Below, one piece after another: positions 35,888 through 45,370 of a stretch of DNA of 57,422 nucleotides. Below the pieces are notes generated by a model. It saw only the letters and a program-made list of their open reading frames with translations, searched no databases and was not told the origin of the DNA. How positions within the stretch are numbered: position 1 is the stretch's first letter; each line of letters starts with the position of its first letter. Source of the stretch: Phycisphaerae bacterium (lineage in GTDB: Bacteria > Planctomycetota > Phycisphaerae > SM23-33); assembly GCA_016782885.1 (NCBI GenBank), contig JADHXQ010000015.1, forward strand, positions 1-57,422, written 5' to 3'. The position numbers and the translations under genes were made by a program.

Positions 35888-38677
35888 CTACTTTGAAGTT
35901 CGGGTCATTTTTACCGGGCGGTTCAGGCGGTAGGTGTAGTCTCCCCAGAGTGGGCAGTTAAGGTCGATCCAGCACTTGATTCTTCGCATTTCGCTGCGCG
36001 TGAGCTTCACCTTCTTGTGTCCGGATTCGAGGGTCTTTATCAGCTTGCTCTTGAAGGTTCCGAACGTCAGCGGGGCGGCCTTGCGGTGCATCTGGTTGTA
36101 CGCCATGTTGAAGTAGTGGACCAGGCCCATGGAGACCAGCGTTCGGTACGATGTCGGGACCCTGTGGGCGTCGAGCGTGCCGGTGAAGTCTATCTTGCGT
36201 TTGTGTTTGGCGTTGTGGCAGCGGATGCACATGGCGTCGAGCACCGGTTGGACGACCTGCTCGTAAGAGACCGACCCGGTCCCCCACGGCGGCGGATCGA
36301 GCGGTCGGGCCTCCCTGCGCATTGCCAGCGGTCTGGGCGACCTTGGCGGCGGGGACTCGTTGCGGGGCTCGTGGCATCCGATGCACCCGCGCCTCTCGCC
36401 CACTTGGAGTTGGACAACGCTCCGCATCCGCTGGACTTCGTTGAGGTTCGCGTCGAGCGCCTGGAAGTATAGCACCTTACCGGCCGGCGCCAGGAAATTG
36501 GCCGACCCGTCGGCGGCGACCTCGGCCAGGCCCAGCGAGGCCTTTGCGACGTAGGTCGGCCAGCCGCTCGGCCCGCTTACCTTGTGGACGGGCGTCGCGT
36601 AGTAGTCCTGGAACGGCGGGTGGTCGCTCTTGTACTTCCCGTCGCTCAGGCGGACCAGGTCGGAGCGCACCTCCTGGCAGACGCGGATGTACTTGATCGT
36701 CCCGGGTTTGACTTTCTCGCCGAGCCCCTCATGCACGTCGACGACAACGAACTGCCCGGGATTCAGGTCCTTGTCCATATACTCCGGCGTGCTCAGAGTC
36801 GTCGGACGCCGGACCCGGCGCAGCAGTTCGGGGCACATGCTTGCGATCGACGGATCCAGATGGAGCAGCTCGCGGTTTCCGTGGCGGTCGATCACGTACA
36901 GTCCGAATCGATCGAAAGGCGCGTGACTGCATAGGAAGTAGTCGCGCGACACGGGGACCGGGTCGCGGAAGCACTGGTTTCTGATCCAGCTCATGTGATA
37001 CTTCGCCGGCACGTCGGGCGTTATCGACCGGACGGCCGCCGGGTTCGACCGCCCTTTCGTCGGGTCGATCAGGGCGATCGGACCGTTCAGGTCGCCGCCG
37101 TGAGACACCAGCGTGCAGGATATCTCCGCCGTGCCGGGCACCTGGCGCCCGTTGGCGTAGCAGTTTGGCGTGTTGTTTCCGAAGATCAGTTCCGGATGCG
37201 TCCCGTCGGGGCGAATCGACCACAGCGTATGCCCGAAATTCGCGCCCTTGTCGAGGTACTCCGATCGCATCCAGATGATCCGCCCGTCGCGCATCACCGA
37301 CGGGGTCCACTCGCTGACGTTGGCGTACGACAGCGGGCGGATGTTGTACCCGTCGCCATCCATGCGGAACAGCACAAACGCCTGGGGCCGCCAGCACAGG
37401 AAGCGGGCCTTGCATCGCGTCGACGTGAAGGCGATCCCGCCGTCGGGCAGCGGGCAGGGGTAGTAGTCGTGGAACGGACCGTCGGTGATCTTCCGCGGGC
37501 GGGAGCCATCGGCGCCTATCGTGTAGACGTGCCAGTAATCCTTCCGCGACGGTCGCCAGGCGAAGTAGATTTTCGATGCGTCGAAACCGGGCATCGCGTC
37601 GCGGATGATCCCTTCTTTGGCGTCGAACAGTACGGTGACCTTCGCCTTGGCCGGCACGAGTCGCCCGTCGCGGCGCGGAATCTCCAGCGTGCATACCCCC
37701 CCGCCGCCGCGGAACTTCGCGTCGAGTATCACGCTGTAGTTGTGGCTGGGGAGATAGGGATGGCGCTTGACGAAGAGTATCTTCCCCAGCGGTTTGAGCT
37801 CGGGGTCTCGCAGCATCAACCGCCGCTTTGCAAACCGCGCCTCGGTGAACAACGCGCGGGCGGCATCATCGCCCGAACTCTCGTCGCCCGACAGTGCCTT
37901 GTGTCGGCGGAGAAAACCCGCCAACTCGACGCGCTCGCCAGCGACATCCAGCTCTCGCTGCGCGAAGCGATCTATCATGTCCGAAAACTGCTTCAATACC
38001 CGTTCGGTCGGATCGGTCCGGTCGACCTTGGCCGCCGTCCGCGCCTCGCAGAGAAACGCGTAGCGAAGCAGGTCGCCCTCTGCAAGGGCCGCAGACACCG
38101 CCGTGTTCGACGTATCCAACGCGCCGACGGTCTGGGGCGTCCCGTCCCGTGCCCGGCGGACGGGGCGTGCGCCGGCGGCCTTGACGGTGCGAACCGTTTT
38201 CCACCGCTTGCCGTCGTTCGAGACCATCACGTCGAAATGGAGTGGAACGCGGTCGCGGTATCGCCCTTTGCGATCGCGGGAGAATATCACCTTCGACACC
38301 TTTACCGCGCGGGACAGTTCGATCTGCGCCCACTCGGTTCCGGTGCTCGCAGCGATCCAACTGTGAGCGTTACCATACAGACCGTCATTGAGATGCGGGA
38401 TCTTGTGGATTGGATATCCAGCCAGGCACGACGACGCCGAAGCTTTGGCGCCGCCGCCGGCCAGCGCGAGGTTACGTTTACCATCAGCCCCGTAAATCTC
38501 CAACTCGTCGATACACGCCTGCGAACCGGAAGTCGCGCGGACCAGGAACCGCACAAATTTCGCCTCAACCGCAGAGAACCTGACAATGTTGGGCTTGTCG
38601 GAATGCACAGCCGGTTCAGCCGCAATCGCGGCGGGCAAGAAAGCACAAATCATCGCCACAGACAATATATATCTCAC
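35888..38677 (-). CDS. HzsA-related secreted di-haem protein with discoidin-like N-terminus
   Basis: This 929-residue protein starts at GTG, with GAGAGG seven bases upstream. A signal peptide spans about residues 1-20. Residues about 28-165 look like an F5/8 type C (discoidin) carbohydrate-binding domain (FVRFLVRATSGSQACIDELE, AQIELSRAVKVSKVIFSRD). A helical linker and a TolB-type propeller follow. Two haem sites close the protein, CIGCH at 765-769 and CIRCH at 817-821. It shares the propeller and haem layout of the protein at 15163 but has a different N-terminal domain, which suggests that the front module targets the same redox core to different surfaces. Confidence 0.86.
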   Translation of the reverse strand: MRYILSVAMICAFLPAAIAAEPAVHSDKPNIVRFSAVEAKFVRFLVRATSGSQACIDELEIYGADGKRNLALAGGGAKASASSCLAGYPIHKIPHLNDGLYGNAHSWIAASTGTEWAQIELSRAVKVSKVIFSRDRKGRYRDRVPLHFDVMVSNDGKRWKTVRTVKAAGARPVRRARDGTPQTVGALDTSNTAVSAALAEGDLLRYAFLCEARTAAKVDRTDPTERVLKQFSDMIDRFAQRELDVAGERVELAGFLRRHKALSGDESSGDDAARALFTEARFAKRRLMLRDPELKPLGKILFVKRHPYLPSHNYSVILDAKFRGGGGVCTLEIPRRDGRLVPAKAKVTVLFDAKEGIIRDAMPGFDASKIYFAWRPSRKDYWHVYTIGADGSRPRKITDGPFHDYYPCPLPDGGIAFTSTRCKARFLCWRPQAFVLFRMDGDGYNIRPLSYANVSEWTPSVMRDGRIIWMRSEYLDKGANFGHTLWSIRPDGTHPELIFGNNTPNCYANGRQVPGTAEISCTLVSHGGDLNGPIALIDPTKGRSNPAAVRSITPDVPAKYHMSWIRNQCFRDPVPVSRDYFLCSHAPFDRFGLYVIDRHGNRELLHLDPSIASMCPELLRRVRRPTTLSTPEYMDKDLNPGQFVVVDVHEGLGEKVKPGTIKYIRVCQEVRSDLVRLSDGKYKSDHPPFQDYYATPVHKVSGPSGWPTYVAKASLGLAEVAADGSANFLAPAGKVLYFQALDANLNEVQRMRSVVQLQVGERRGCIGCHEPRNESPPPRSPRPLAMRREARPLDPPPWGTGSVSYEQVVQPVLDAMCIRCHNAKHKRKIDFTGTLDAHRVPTSYRTLVSMGLVHYFNMAYNQMHRKAAPLTFGTFKSKLIKTLESGHKKVKLTRSEMRRIKCWIDLNCPLWGDYTYRLNRPVKMTRTSK

Positions 38678-38737
38678 GATGAGACCTCTCCAACTACTCT
38701 ATCGTCGTCCCCGGCGAAATCAAAGAAGTTTTCAGTT

Positions 38738-39976
38738 TCACCGCCGCACGCCAATGAACGCACGCTGCTTATCGCCCATACGGGTCCAGAGTACTACCAG
38801 CCGGCGGTCGCCCTTGCCTCGCAGGCGCTTCTGGAGGGCGTCGGTGTTGATGGTCACGCCGCGGGATTTGATCTCGACCAGGCCGGCATCGAGCTTCTTC
38901 AGGGCGATGCGGATTTCGCGCTCGCGACCGGGGACGGTCTCGATAATCTCGTACGACCGCGCCAGGTGCGAATCTACGGATTCGTTTCCGAACAGCCACA
39001 GCATGCCCGGATACGCGCGCCACAGATTATCCCGAGCGGCCAAGGCATCCACGGCGTGTGCGGCAATCACTTCCGGGCCCGGCTCGATCAGCCACCGACC
39101 GACCTCGCCAAACGCCGCTGGCGGCGCATCAGCGGATATCGATTCGGACTGCGGATCGTTGATCGCACCCCATACCGCCGTGGCGCAGCGGGCAGGGGCG
39201 TCTTCGCCGGCTTGAGACGACGAAGCCGTAAGGCGAAGACGCTCGGGCGACCACCAGACGACCAACTGCTTGCACACGCCGTCCTCGGAAACGTATTCCA
39301 GGCGAACGTCTGGCCAGTCGTCCAGTTCGGAAAAGTCCATGGCGGCTGACAGTTTCATCGCCCCACCGGTTGTGTTTTGCACCAACGAGCGGAGGAACTC
39401 CTCGCCCGGTTTCAGTTCGCTGAGACCAACCACGCGCCGCCCCCCGCTGCGCCGGTCCGGATCGATATGTACTATCGCATCGGAAGGAATATCCAACTGC
39501 GTCACGTCAGCCGTCGCGAATTTCGTACGCTCAGCCACGCCCGCAACCCGCGCATTGTGCGCCGAACAGACGATCGCCTCGGGCGAAATATCGTATCCGG
39601 AAACATCGAGCCCCGCAGACGCCATGCCGATCGCATCGCCACCGAGCCCGCAGCAGAGGTCCAGAACTTCCGAGCGCCCCGCCGCCATCGCTGCCATCTT
39701 TCGCCCGACGTAGCTGGCAAGGCGCAGCGACGAACACTGCTGGAGCAGTTCGTCGCTCAACAGCATCTCGGCGGCCAGTTCGCGCGAGAACTTCGCCACC
39801 GCCACCGGGCGCCGGCGAAGTTCCCGCATGTGCCCAATCGCGCACGCCTCGTCGTACGAGTAGCTCTTGCGCAGGGTCTTCTGGGCCGACAGCGGATTAT
39901 CGGGAAGCGCGATCGACATCGCGGCGAGCCCGCAGGATCCTGCAAGAAACTCCAATTGTGCCAACGTCAAAGCCAT
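38738..39976 (-). CDS. Class I SAM-dependent methyltransferase with THUMP-like C-terminal domain
   Basis: This is a 412-residue cytoplasmic protein. The N-terminal 90 residues are helical. The Rossmann methyltransferase core starts with VLDLCCGLGGDAIGMA (SAM loop), and DVSGYDIS is the acidic strand that binds the SAM ribose. HIDPDRRSGGRR is the motif IV-like block. The C-terminal 100 residues (EIIETVPGREREIRIALKKL) match the THUMP-like fold, which suggests an RNA substrate. Alone on its strand with no linked genes. The exact nucleotide target is unknown. Confidence 0.82.
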   Translation of the reverse strand: MALTLAQLEFLAGSCGLAAMSIALPDNPLSAQKTLRKSYSYDEACAIGHMRELRRRPVAVAKFSRELAAEMLLSDELLQQCSSLRLASYVGRKMAAMAAGRSEVLDLCCGLGGDAIGMASAGLDVSGYDISPEAIVCSAHNARVAGVAERTKFATADVTQLDIPSDAIVHIDPDRRSGGRRVVGLSELKPGEEFLRSLVQNTTGGAMKLSAAMDFSELDDWPDVRLEYVSEDGVCKQLVVWWSPERLRLTASSSQAGEDAPARCATAVWGAINDPQSESISADAPPAAFGEVGRWLIEPGPEVIAAHAVDALAARDNLWRAYPGMLWLFGNESVDSHLARSYEIIETVPGREREIRIALKKLDAGLVEIKSRGVTINTDALQKRLRGKGDRRLVVLWTRMGDKQRAFIGVRR

Positions 39977-40072
39977 CTCAAAATCTTTCTAAAGCTGCCC
40001 AGCCGATACGAGGGGCTGTGGATAATCGCACATGATAAACCACGGCATGGCAGTTGGCAATTGGCACTCCGG

Positions 40073-40101
40073 TTGCGAAAGCAACGGCACGCGTGTATTA
40101 T
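40073..40101 (+). promoter_or_regulatory. Sigma70-type promoter for the DUF4105 gene
   Basis: TTGCGA (40073-40078) and TATTAT (40096-40101) are separated by 17 bp, about 30 bases upstream of the ATG at 40135. The positions and spacing match a housekeeping promoter. Read by eye only. Confidence 0.5.
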
Positions 40102-40134
40102 GTCCCAATCAGAATCAGAAAGGGCTTGCTTAAC

Positions 40135-41229
40135 ATGGATACCAAAACCAATTCGTCAACCGATTCTCGCGGCCGGAAGACTCTCAAGGCGCTGTGGATT
40201 CTTTTTATTCTCCTGCTGATCGCCCCGGCGATCGGATTTATTATTCTCTGGTCGGCGCTGGCGATCACTTACGCCGGCGTGAGCGATCAGAACATTCGCT
40301 GGGCGTTTGGGTCATCGTTTGCAATTGTGTTCTTCGTATCGTTATTCTGTTTCCCCAGGCGTATGTTGACGACTATGTGCCTGCTGACGGCCTCGTGTGC
40401 TGTTTTCTGGTGGTGGACAACTCTGCGCCCGTCCCACGACCGCCAATGGAGCCAGTTGTCGGCGGTCCTTCCGATAGTCAAGATCGAGGGGGATACCGCA
40501 ACGGTGCAAAGCATCCGCAATTTCAAGTACGCGGCGGACGGCGATTACATACCCGGATACTACGACAAGACGTTCGACCTGAATAAGATCGAGACGCTCG
40601 ACCTGATCATATCCTACTGGGGCGACGGAAAACACACCGCCCACTCGATGCTGTCGTTCGGATTCAAGGACGGCGGGTATCTGTGCGTATCGGTCGAGGC
40701 CCGCACCGAAGACGGCGAGGAGTATTCCGGTATCGCGGGCATGTTCCGAAAATACGAGCTTATCTACGTCCTGGGCGACGAAATGGACCTGATCGGCTCG
40801 CGAACCGGCGTGCGAGCCGAACAGGTCTACCTCTATCCGACCAAGACCCCGCGCGGGGACGTCCGAAAGCTGTTTGAGAAGATCGCCGCCCGGGTCAACG
40901 AGATCGCGAAACACCCGGAGTTCTACAACACGCTGACCGACAACTGCACGACCTGCCTGGCGTATTCCGGACGGTCGATCATACCGCCCGGATCGTTCGA
41001 CTACAGGATTCTGCTGAACGGATACGCCGATGAGATGGCATACGATAACGGGTGGATCGCCACCGACGCCCCCTTCGCCAGGACCCGAGATCGCCACCAC
41101 ATTAACAAGTACGTCAAAGACGAGTTTGACAGAGCCCACTTCTCGCGCCGGATCCGCCCCCACCTGCCCCAGCCGCAACGCCCGAAAAAGGTCCCCGCCA
41201 CCCAGGAAAGCCCCGACCAGACGCAGTGA
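40135..41229 (+). CDS. DUF4105 membrane-anchored protein (Lnb N-terminal/NlpC-P60-like)
   Basis: This is a 364-residue protein. The start was set at MDTKTNSS rather than an earlier in-frame ATG. Three hydrophobic segments at about 20-90 act as membrane anchors. The soluble part has HTAHSMLSFGF and TLTDNCTTC, the His and Cys blocks of DUF4105, a permuted papain-like fold thought to act on amide or ester bonds. The tail is Pro- and Lys-rich. A promoter precedes it, and the weak AGGG ribosome site is about eleven bases from the ATG. The biological role of the family is not established. Confidence 0.8.
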   Translation: MDTKTNSSTDSRGRKTLKALWILFILLLIAPAIGFIILWSALAITYAGVSDQNIRWAFGSSFAIVFFVSLFCFPRRMLTTMCLLTASCAVFWWWTTLRPSHDRQWSQLSAVLPIVKIEGDTATVQSIRNFKYAADGDYIPGYYDKTFDLNKIETLDLIISYWGDGKHTAHSMLSFGFKDGGYLCVSVEARTEDGEEYSGIAGMFRKYELIYVLGDEMDLIGSRTGVRAEQVYLYPTKTPRGDVRKLFEKIAARVNEIAKHPEFYNTLTDNCTTCLAYSGRSIIPPGSFDYRILLNGYADEMAYDNGWIATDAPFARTRDRHHINKYVKDEFDRAHFSRRIRPHLPQPQRPKKVPATQESPDQTQ

Positions 41230-41254
41230 CCAGTCATCAGTCACTTGCCCAAAG

Positions 41255-41338
41255 TGGCCCGGGTGGGATTCGAACCCACACGCCCCGGGGGGCAAGGGAT
41301 TTTAAGTCCCCAGCGTCTGCCAATTCCGCCACCGGGCC
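41255..41338 (-). tRNA. tRNA-Leu (anticodon UAA)
   Basis: The minus strand folds into an 84-nt cloverleaf: acceptor GGCCCGG paired with CCGGGCC, discriminator A at 41255, D-arm beginning GCGG, anticodon stem GGGGA/TCCCT around the loop CTTAAAA, a long variable arm as in class II tRNAs, and T-arm GTGGG-TTCGAAT-CCCAC. The anticodon TAA reads UUA and UUG. The CCA end is not encoded. Confidence 0.95.
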
Positions 41339-41540
41339 TGCCGCTACACGATAAACACTTATAAGCCCCTGTCAATTCCCATAAATACCGACAGGGCGGA
41401 TTATCGGAGATGAATTCGTTACTTTTTGATTTCACAAGCCACTAATACAGCGGACATCAGATGCCGATACCACCACAAGAACCTAAGAACCATAGCCCCG
41501 GGTCGCAAGCGGCCTACCGTAAAACGCAAGGAGAACTACG

Positions 41541-42554
41541 ATGAAGAAACAAACGCTGTTCACACTGCTGGCCATCGCGATAACACTGGCCGTATCGACC
41601 GCACAGGCCGCGCCCCGCGGACGCCGCCCCGTACGTCCACGGAAGAAACCAGCCAAAAAGCGCGTCGACCTCAACAAGGACCGGCGTGTAAACAAGAAGG
41701 AACGCATCATCGCCGCCAAAAAGCTCAAAGCCAAATCCAAGGTCGACACGCCCTGGGAGCGTCGCGCCGACCGCAATAAGGATGGACATGTCGGACCAAA
41801 GGAAGCGGCTGCACACAAACGCCACGTCATGGACGCCAACAAGGACGGAAAAATAGATCTCAAGGAGCGGACGAAGTTCTGGATAACCCATTGGAGCAAA
41901 GTCAACACGCCCGCCGAACGCAGGTACGACACGAACAATGACGGCGTGCTCAGCGGCGACGAAGCGAAGGAATTCATGTCCGACCGCCTGCGCCTGATCA
42001 GGACCGACGGCCGCGCGAAAGTGAACACCCCCATCGAGAAGAAGTTCGACGCCAACAATGATGGAATCATCGACCGCGATGAGGCCGGCGCACTTCGAGA
42101 CGCCCTCGGCCGGAAAGCCGTCGTCGACAAGCACTGGGAGAAACTCGCCGACGCCAACGGAGACGGAATTATCCAGGGCGCCGAGGCCCGCAGGTTCTGG
42201 ACCGCACACAAGGCGAAAGTCAACACGCCTTTTGAGAAGAAGTACGACGCAGACGCCAACGGTTGGATCAGCGGCGAAGAAGCCAGGGAAATGATGAAAG
42301 ACCGCCTGCGGATCATCAACACCAAAGGAAAGGCGATTGTCAACACGCCACTGGAGAAGAAGTTCGACGCCAACGGCGACGGCGTGATCGACAAGGGCGA
42401 GGCACAGGCCATTCACGAGTCACTCGCCGAAGTCGACGAACCGTGGGAACAGCGAGCCGACAAGAACGGTGATGGTAAGGTCGACGCCAGGGAAATCCGC
42501 GCATTCCAGGCCGCTAAAAAGGCCAGGATCAAAGCTGCCCTTGGGCCTAAGTAG
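41541..42554 (+). CDS. Secreted EF-hand protein with nine calcium-binding-type loops
   Basis: This is a 337-residue protein with a signal peptide (MKKQTLFTLLAIAITLAVST) and AAGGAG upstream. The mature part is built from nine EF-hand-type loops, DLNKDRRVNKKE, DRNKDGHVGPKE, DANKDGKIDLKE, DTNNDGVLSGDE, DANNDGIIDRDE, DANGDGIIQGAE, DADANGWISGEE, DANGDGVIDKGE and DKNGDGKVDARE, spaced by helices containing VNTPxEKK or PWE. The regular VNTP spacer implies a tandem duplication of a loop unit. It probably binds calcium outside the cell as a structural or adhesive protein. Alone after the tRNA gene. Confidence 0.9.
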   Translation: MKKQTLFTLLAIAITLAVSTAQAAPRGRRPVRPRKKPAKKRVDLNKDRRVNKKERIIAAKKLKAKSKVDTPWERRADRNKDGHVGPKEAAAHKRHVMDANKDGKIDLKERTKFWITHWSKVNTPAERRYDTNNDGVLSGDEAKEFMSDRLRLIRTDGRAKVNTPIEKKFDANNDGIIDRDEAGALRDALGRKAVVDKHWEKLADANGDGIIQGAEARRFWTAHKAKVNTPFEKKYDADANGWISGEEAREMMKDRLRIINTKGKAIVNTPLEKKFDANGDGVIDKGEAQAIHESLAEVDEPWEQRADKNGDGKVDAREIRAFQAAKKARIKAALGPK

Positions 42555-43255
42555 TATCTCGACCAAGATGGATGAATCAGCGGAAGCCTCGCCGGACCGC
42601 AGCACGCTTGCAGTGACGCCAAGTAATCTGCCCCCGCCCTAAACCCTCGCTGGATTCCACTTTGAATCAGATTGCTTACCGGTAAGCATCCGCGTGCGGC
42701 CTCAACGAGCCAATATATTAGGGGAAAGGCGCAGCCCGCGTATCCTGGATAACAAGAAAAACCACGTACTTTGGGAAAAAATCACAAGATCGGCGCAGGG
42801 AACGGAGCGGAGATGCGTATCGGAGAGGTAAAGAGATCGAATCGGCCCCACCGGATGAAAGGACAGAAACATGGCAATCCACCCCAAACCTCGTTCAGGA
42901 CCGGCGTGCCACACCCCCGCGACCGCCGCGCCTTTCGGGGCGGGTGATATAACTCCAACGCCAACTTCCCGCACCCGTCGATTCCGTGCGGCAGCGAACC
43001 GGCGTGCGCGTACAACAGCTTCGGGGTCCGGGTTCCTCAGCCCGCTGCGATGGCGATTCCCGTGCTGGGTGGTATAGGGATGCAGCGAAGGCGGAAGCGC
43101 GTTCGGCGATAGCCCTTCGCTCTTTGTCCTTTTACCCTTTGCGGCGGGGCTGGATCAGATTCCGGCTCCGTCGTTTTGCTTTGCGCTGTGCGTTCATTCA
43201 GGAACACGAAAGGGCCACCGACAGAAAACCCTGCGTTTACAAACGATTCCCGCGA
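42555..43255. other. Gene-poor region with a decayed gene
   Basis: Seven hundred bases between the EF-hand gene and the OPT transporter contain no intact gene. Open frames of 68 to 287 codons overlap on both strands and show no family pattern. One frame, interrupted by a stop, resembles the 3' end of a SUMF1-type gene with a PEP-CTERM-like tail (42945-43112). Confidence 0.6.
42945..43112 (+). pseudogene. Remnant of a SUMF1-like, PEP-CTERM-type protein gene
   Basis: One frame reads RAFRGG, then a TGA, then YNSNANFPHPS, SFGVRV, and a tail VPQPAAMAIPVLGGIGMQ followed by RRRKR and a stop. In SUMF1-type proteins the block RGGS(W/Y)N..N..(G)FRV is followed in many planctomycetes by VPEPASMALLxLGGLxxLRRRR, the PEP-CTERM sorting tail. 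The TGA replaces the residue after RGG. Upstream the frame continues to an ATG near 42812 without recognisable SUMF1 catalytic blocks. I read this as a truncated and mutated gene, not a working maturase. Confidence 0.45.
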
Positions 43256-45214
43256 TTAACTGCGGTCTTTCGTGCGCGACGCCACCACCGCCAACCATGC
43301 GGCGATTCCCGCCAGGAGCACCAGACCGGGCCATGCGCCCAGGGGATTGTCCGCCAGCGCCAGGATTCTCCGATTGGCAGTGATGGCGATCGGAATCGCC
43401 AGGGCGATACCCATCAGCGCCTCGCCGGTAATCAGTCCGGAGGCAAACAGTATCCCGCGCCGCTCGGATGTCTTAACGCCGTCAGGCGGTGTTCCGCGCC
43501 GGCGTTGACTCGACGATATCGCCGCTTTGATCGCTCCTCCGATCAGGATAGGCACCGCCAGTTCCATCGGCAGGTAAATGCCGATCGCCACGGCAAGGAC
43601 CGGCATGCGGAATGTCGCTTTGCGGGCCTCGAGGATCAGGTCCCCGGCGATAACGACCGCCGCGGCGCCCATACCGATAAAGACGAAGTTCCATGGAAGG
43701 TCTCCGGCAAACACGCCTTTGGCGACCGAAGCCATCAGGTTCGCCTGCGGGGCGCCCAGGGCCTCGGCGCCCTTGGCGGATATGTGTCCCTTAAAACCGT
43801 ACGCGTTCTGAAGCACCATGAGCACCGGCGCGATAACCAGGGCGGCTGACACCGTGCCCACCATCTGCATTACCTGCTGTTTCCACGGTGTAGCCCCGAC
43901 GATATAGCCCGCCTTCAGGTCCTGCATGTTGTCGCCGGCGATCGCCGCGGCGCAGCAGACGACAGAGCCTATGATGATAGCAGCGGCAGGACCGTCGGTC
44001 GTATCTGAGCCCATCAGCACGAGAAGAAGCAGCGCCGAAACCGCCACAGTCGCGATCGTCACGCCGCTTATCGGATTGTTCGACGATCCGACCACGCCGG
44101 CCATGTACGCCGCAACCGCAGAGAACAGGAACCCCAACATCAGCATTGCCGCCGCCATCGGCAGCGTAACGGCGATACGCCCGACAAAGAGCTGGTATAT
44201 ACCGAATAGCACCACCCCTGCCACGATAGATCCGATAAGCACCCACTTCATGGGTATGTCCCGCTCCTTTCGCCCAATGGCCTGCCCGCTGTCGCGCGAA
44301 TTGCGATATGCCGCCAACCCGCTGCCGATACCGCTGAATACCGATTTCCGCATCCGCCAGATCGCCCACAAACCGCCAATCAGCATTCCCCCGACACCTA
44401 TGTAGCGAGTCTGGGTGGACCAGATCTCCCCTGCCGCGTCCAGCGCCGAGAGCGCCTGCCCGGTTTTGACATGGACGGGCCAGTCCTGAAACACCGCCGT
44501 AATCGGAATCGCAACGAGCCAGTTGGCCGCCCCGCCGATGAAGATCAGAACCGCGATATTCAGACCGACGATATACCCCACACTCAGCAGCGCCGGACTG
44601 AGATCCATACCGCCGTACAGTATGCCTCCGCCAATTCGCCTGGCGCCCTGCAGGACGCCGCCGAAGAGTCTCAGCCCGGTGGAGAACAGTTTGAACAGCC
44701 CCCCCGCTACTGCCGCCATGGCAATGAGCCCGATGCTCGCGCCGCCGGTTTCACCGGCCTTGAGGACCTCGGCGGTGGCTTGGCCTTCGGGAAACTTCAG
44801 CGGTTTGTCGACGATCAGCGACCGTCGCAGCGGTATCGTAAACAGCACGCCCAACAGACCGCCAAACCCGGCGATCAGTGTCACCCACATGTAGTCGAAT
44901 TTTTGCCAGAAGCCCAGAATCACCAGTGCAGGCAGGGTGAAGACCACGCCGGCGGCAAGCGACTCACCCGCCGATCCAGCCGTCTGAACGATATTGTTCT
45001 CCAGTATCCCACGCCTCCGGAACATCCGCAGAATGCTCATCGATATCACCGCCGCCGGGATAGACGCCGAGACCGTCATACCCACACGCAGGCCAAGATA
45101 CGCATTGGCGGCGGCCAGGACCGCCGCCAGAATCACGCCAAGGACGATCGCCTTGAGCGTAAGTTCCAGGGGCGACTTGCCTTCAGGCTCTTGTCCCGCA
45201 GAATCCAGTTTCAT
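43256..45214 (-). CDS. OPT-family oligopeptide transporter
   Basis: This is a 652-residue inner-membrane protein. GAGGAG precedes the ATG. About fifteen hydrophobic spans run through the chain. The N-terminal block LTLKAIVLGVILAAVLAAAN followed by AYLGLRVGMTVSASIPAAV is the family signature, and SSNNPISGVTIATV and GDNMQDLKAGYIVGATPWKQ are conserved loops. OPT carriers import small peptides, or metal-chelate complexes, with protons. It lies between the decayed gene and a lipoprotein gene on the same strand and has no adjacent peptidase gene. The substrate is unknown. Confidence 0.95.
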   Translation of the reverse strand: MKLDSAGQEPEGKSPLELTLKAIVLGVILAAVLAAANAYLGLRVGMTVSASIPAAVISMSILRMFRRRGILENNIVQTAGSAGESLAAGVVFTLPALVILGFWQKFDYMWVTLIAGFGGLLGVLFTIPLRRSLIVDKPLKFPEGQATAEVLKAGETGGASIGLIAMAAVAGGLFKLFSTGLRLFGGVLQGARRIGGGILYGGMDLSPALLSVGYIVGLNIAVLIFIGGAANWLVAIPITAVFQDWPVHVKTGQALSALDAAGEIWSTQTRYIGVGGMLIGGLWAIWRMRKSVFSGIGSGLAAYRNSRDSGQAIGRKERDIPMKWVLIGSIVAGVVLFGIYQLFVGRIAVTLPMAAAMLMLGFLFSAVAAYMAGVVGSSNNPISGVTIATVAVSALLLLVLMGSDTTDGPAAAIIIGSVVCCAAAIAGDNMQDLKAGYIVGATPWKQQVMQMVGTVSAALVIAPVLMVLQNAYGFKGHISAKGAEALGAPQANLMASVAKGVFAGDLPWNFVFIGMGAAAVVIAGDLILEARKATFRMPVLAVAIGIYLPMELAVPILIGGAIKAAISSSQRRRGTPPDGVKTSERRGILFASGLITGEALMGIALAIPIAITANRRILALADNPLGAWPGLVLLAGIAAWLAVVASRTKDRS

Positions 45215-45370
45215 CGCAACTCCTCAAATAGCGCCGGTAATCCCAATTAATAGGTGACTGTCCCGAATTGTTCAATCACCACACCTGAAGCGTTGCCCCA
45301 GGCTGTCGAATTTGAGCCTTTCAGGCTTGCCCGACCAAGCAGCATCATTTTTCAACAGCCCCAACGTCCC

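Noticed and set aside
42702..42974. 90-codon minus-strand frame upstream of the decayed gene
   Set aside because: No ribosome site, no family pattern, and it overlaps the remnant in the opposite frame.
42986..43849. 287-codon plus-strand frame
   Set aside because: It runs antisense into the OPT transporter, is rich in Arg and Gln, and matches no family.
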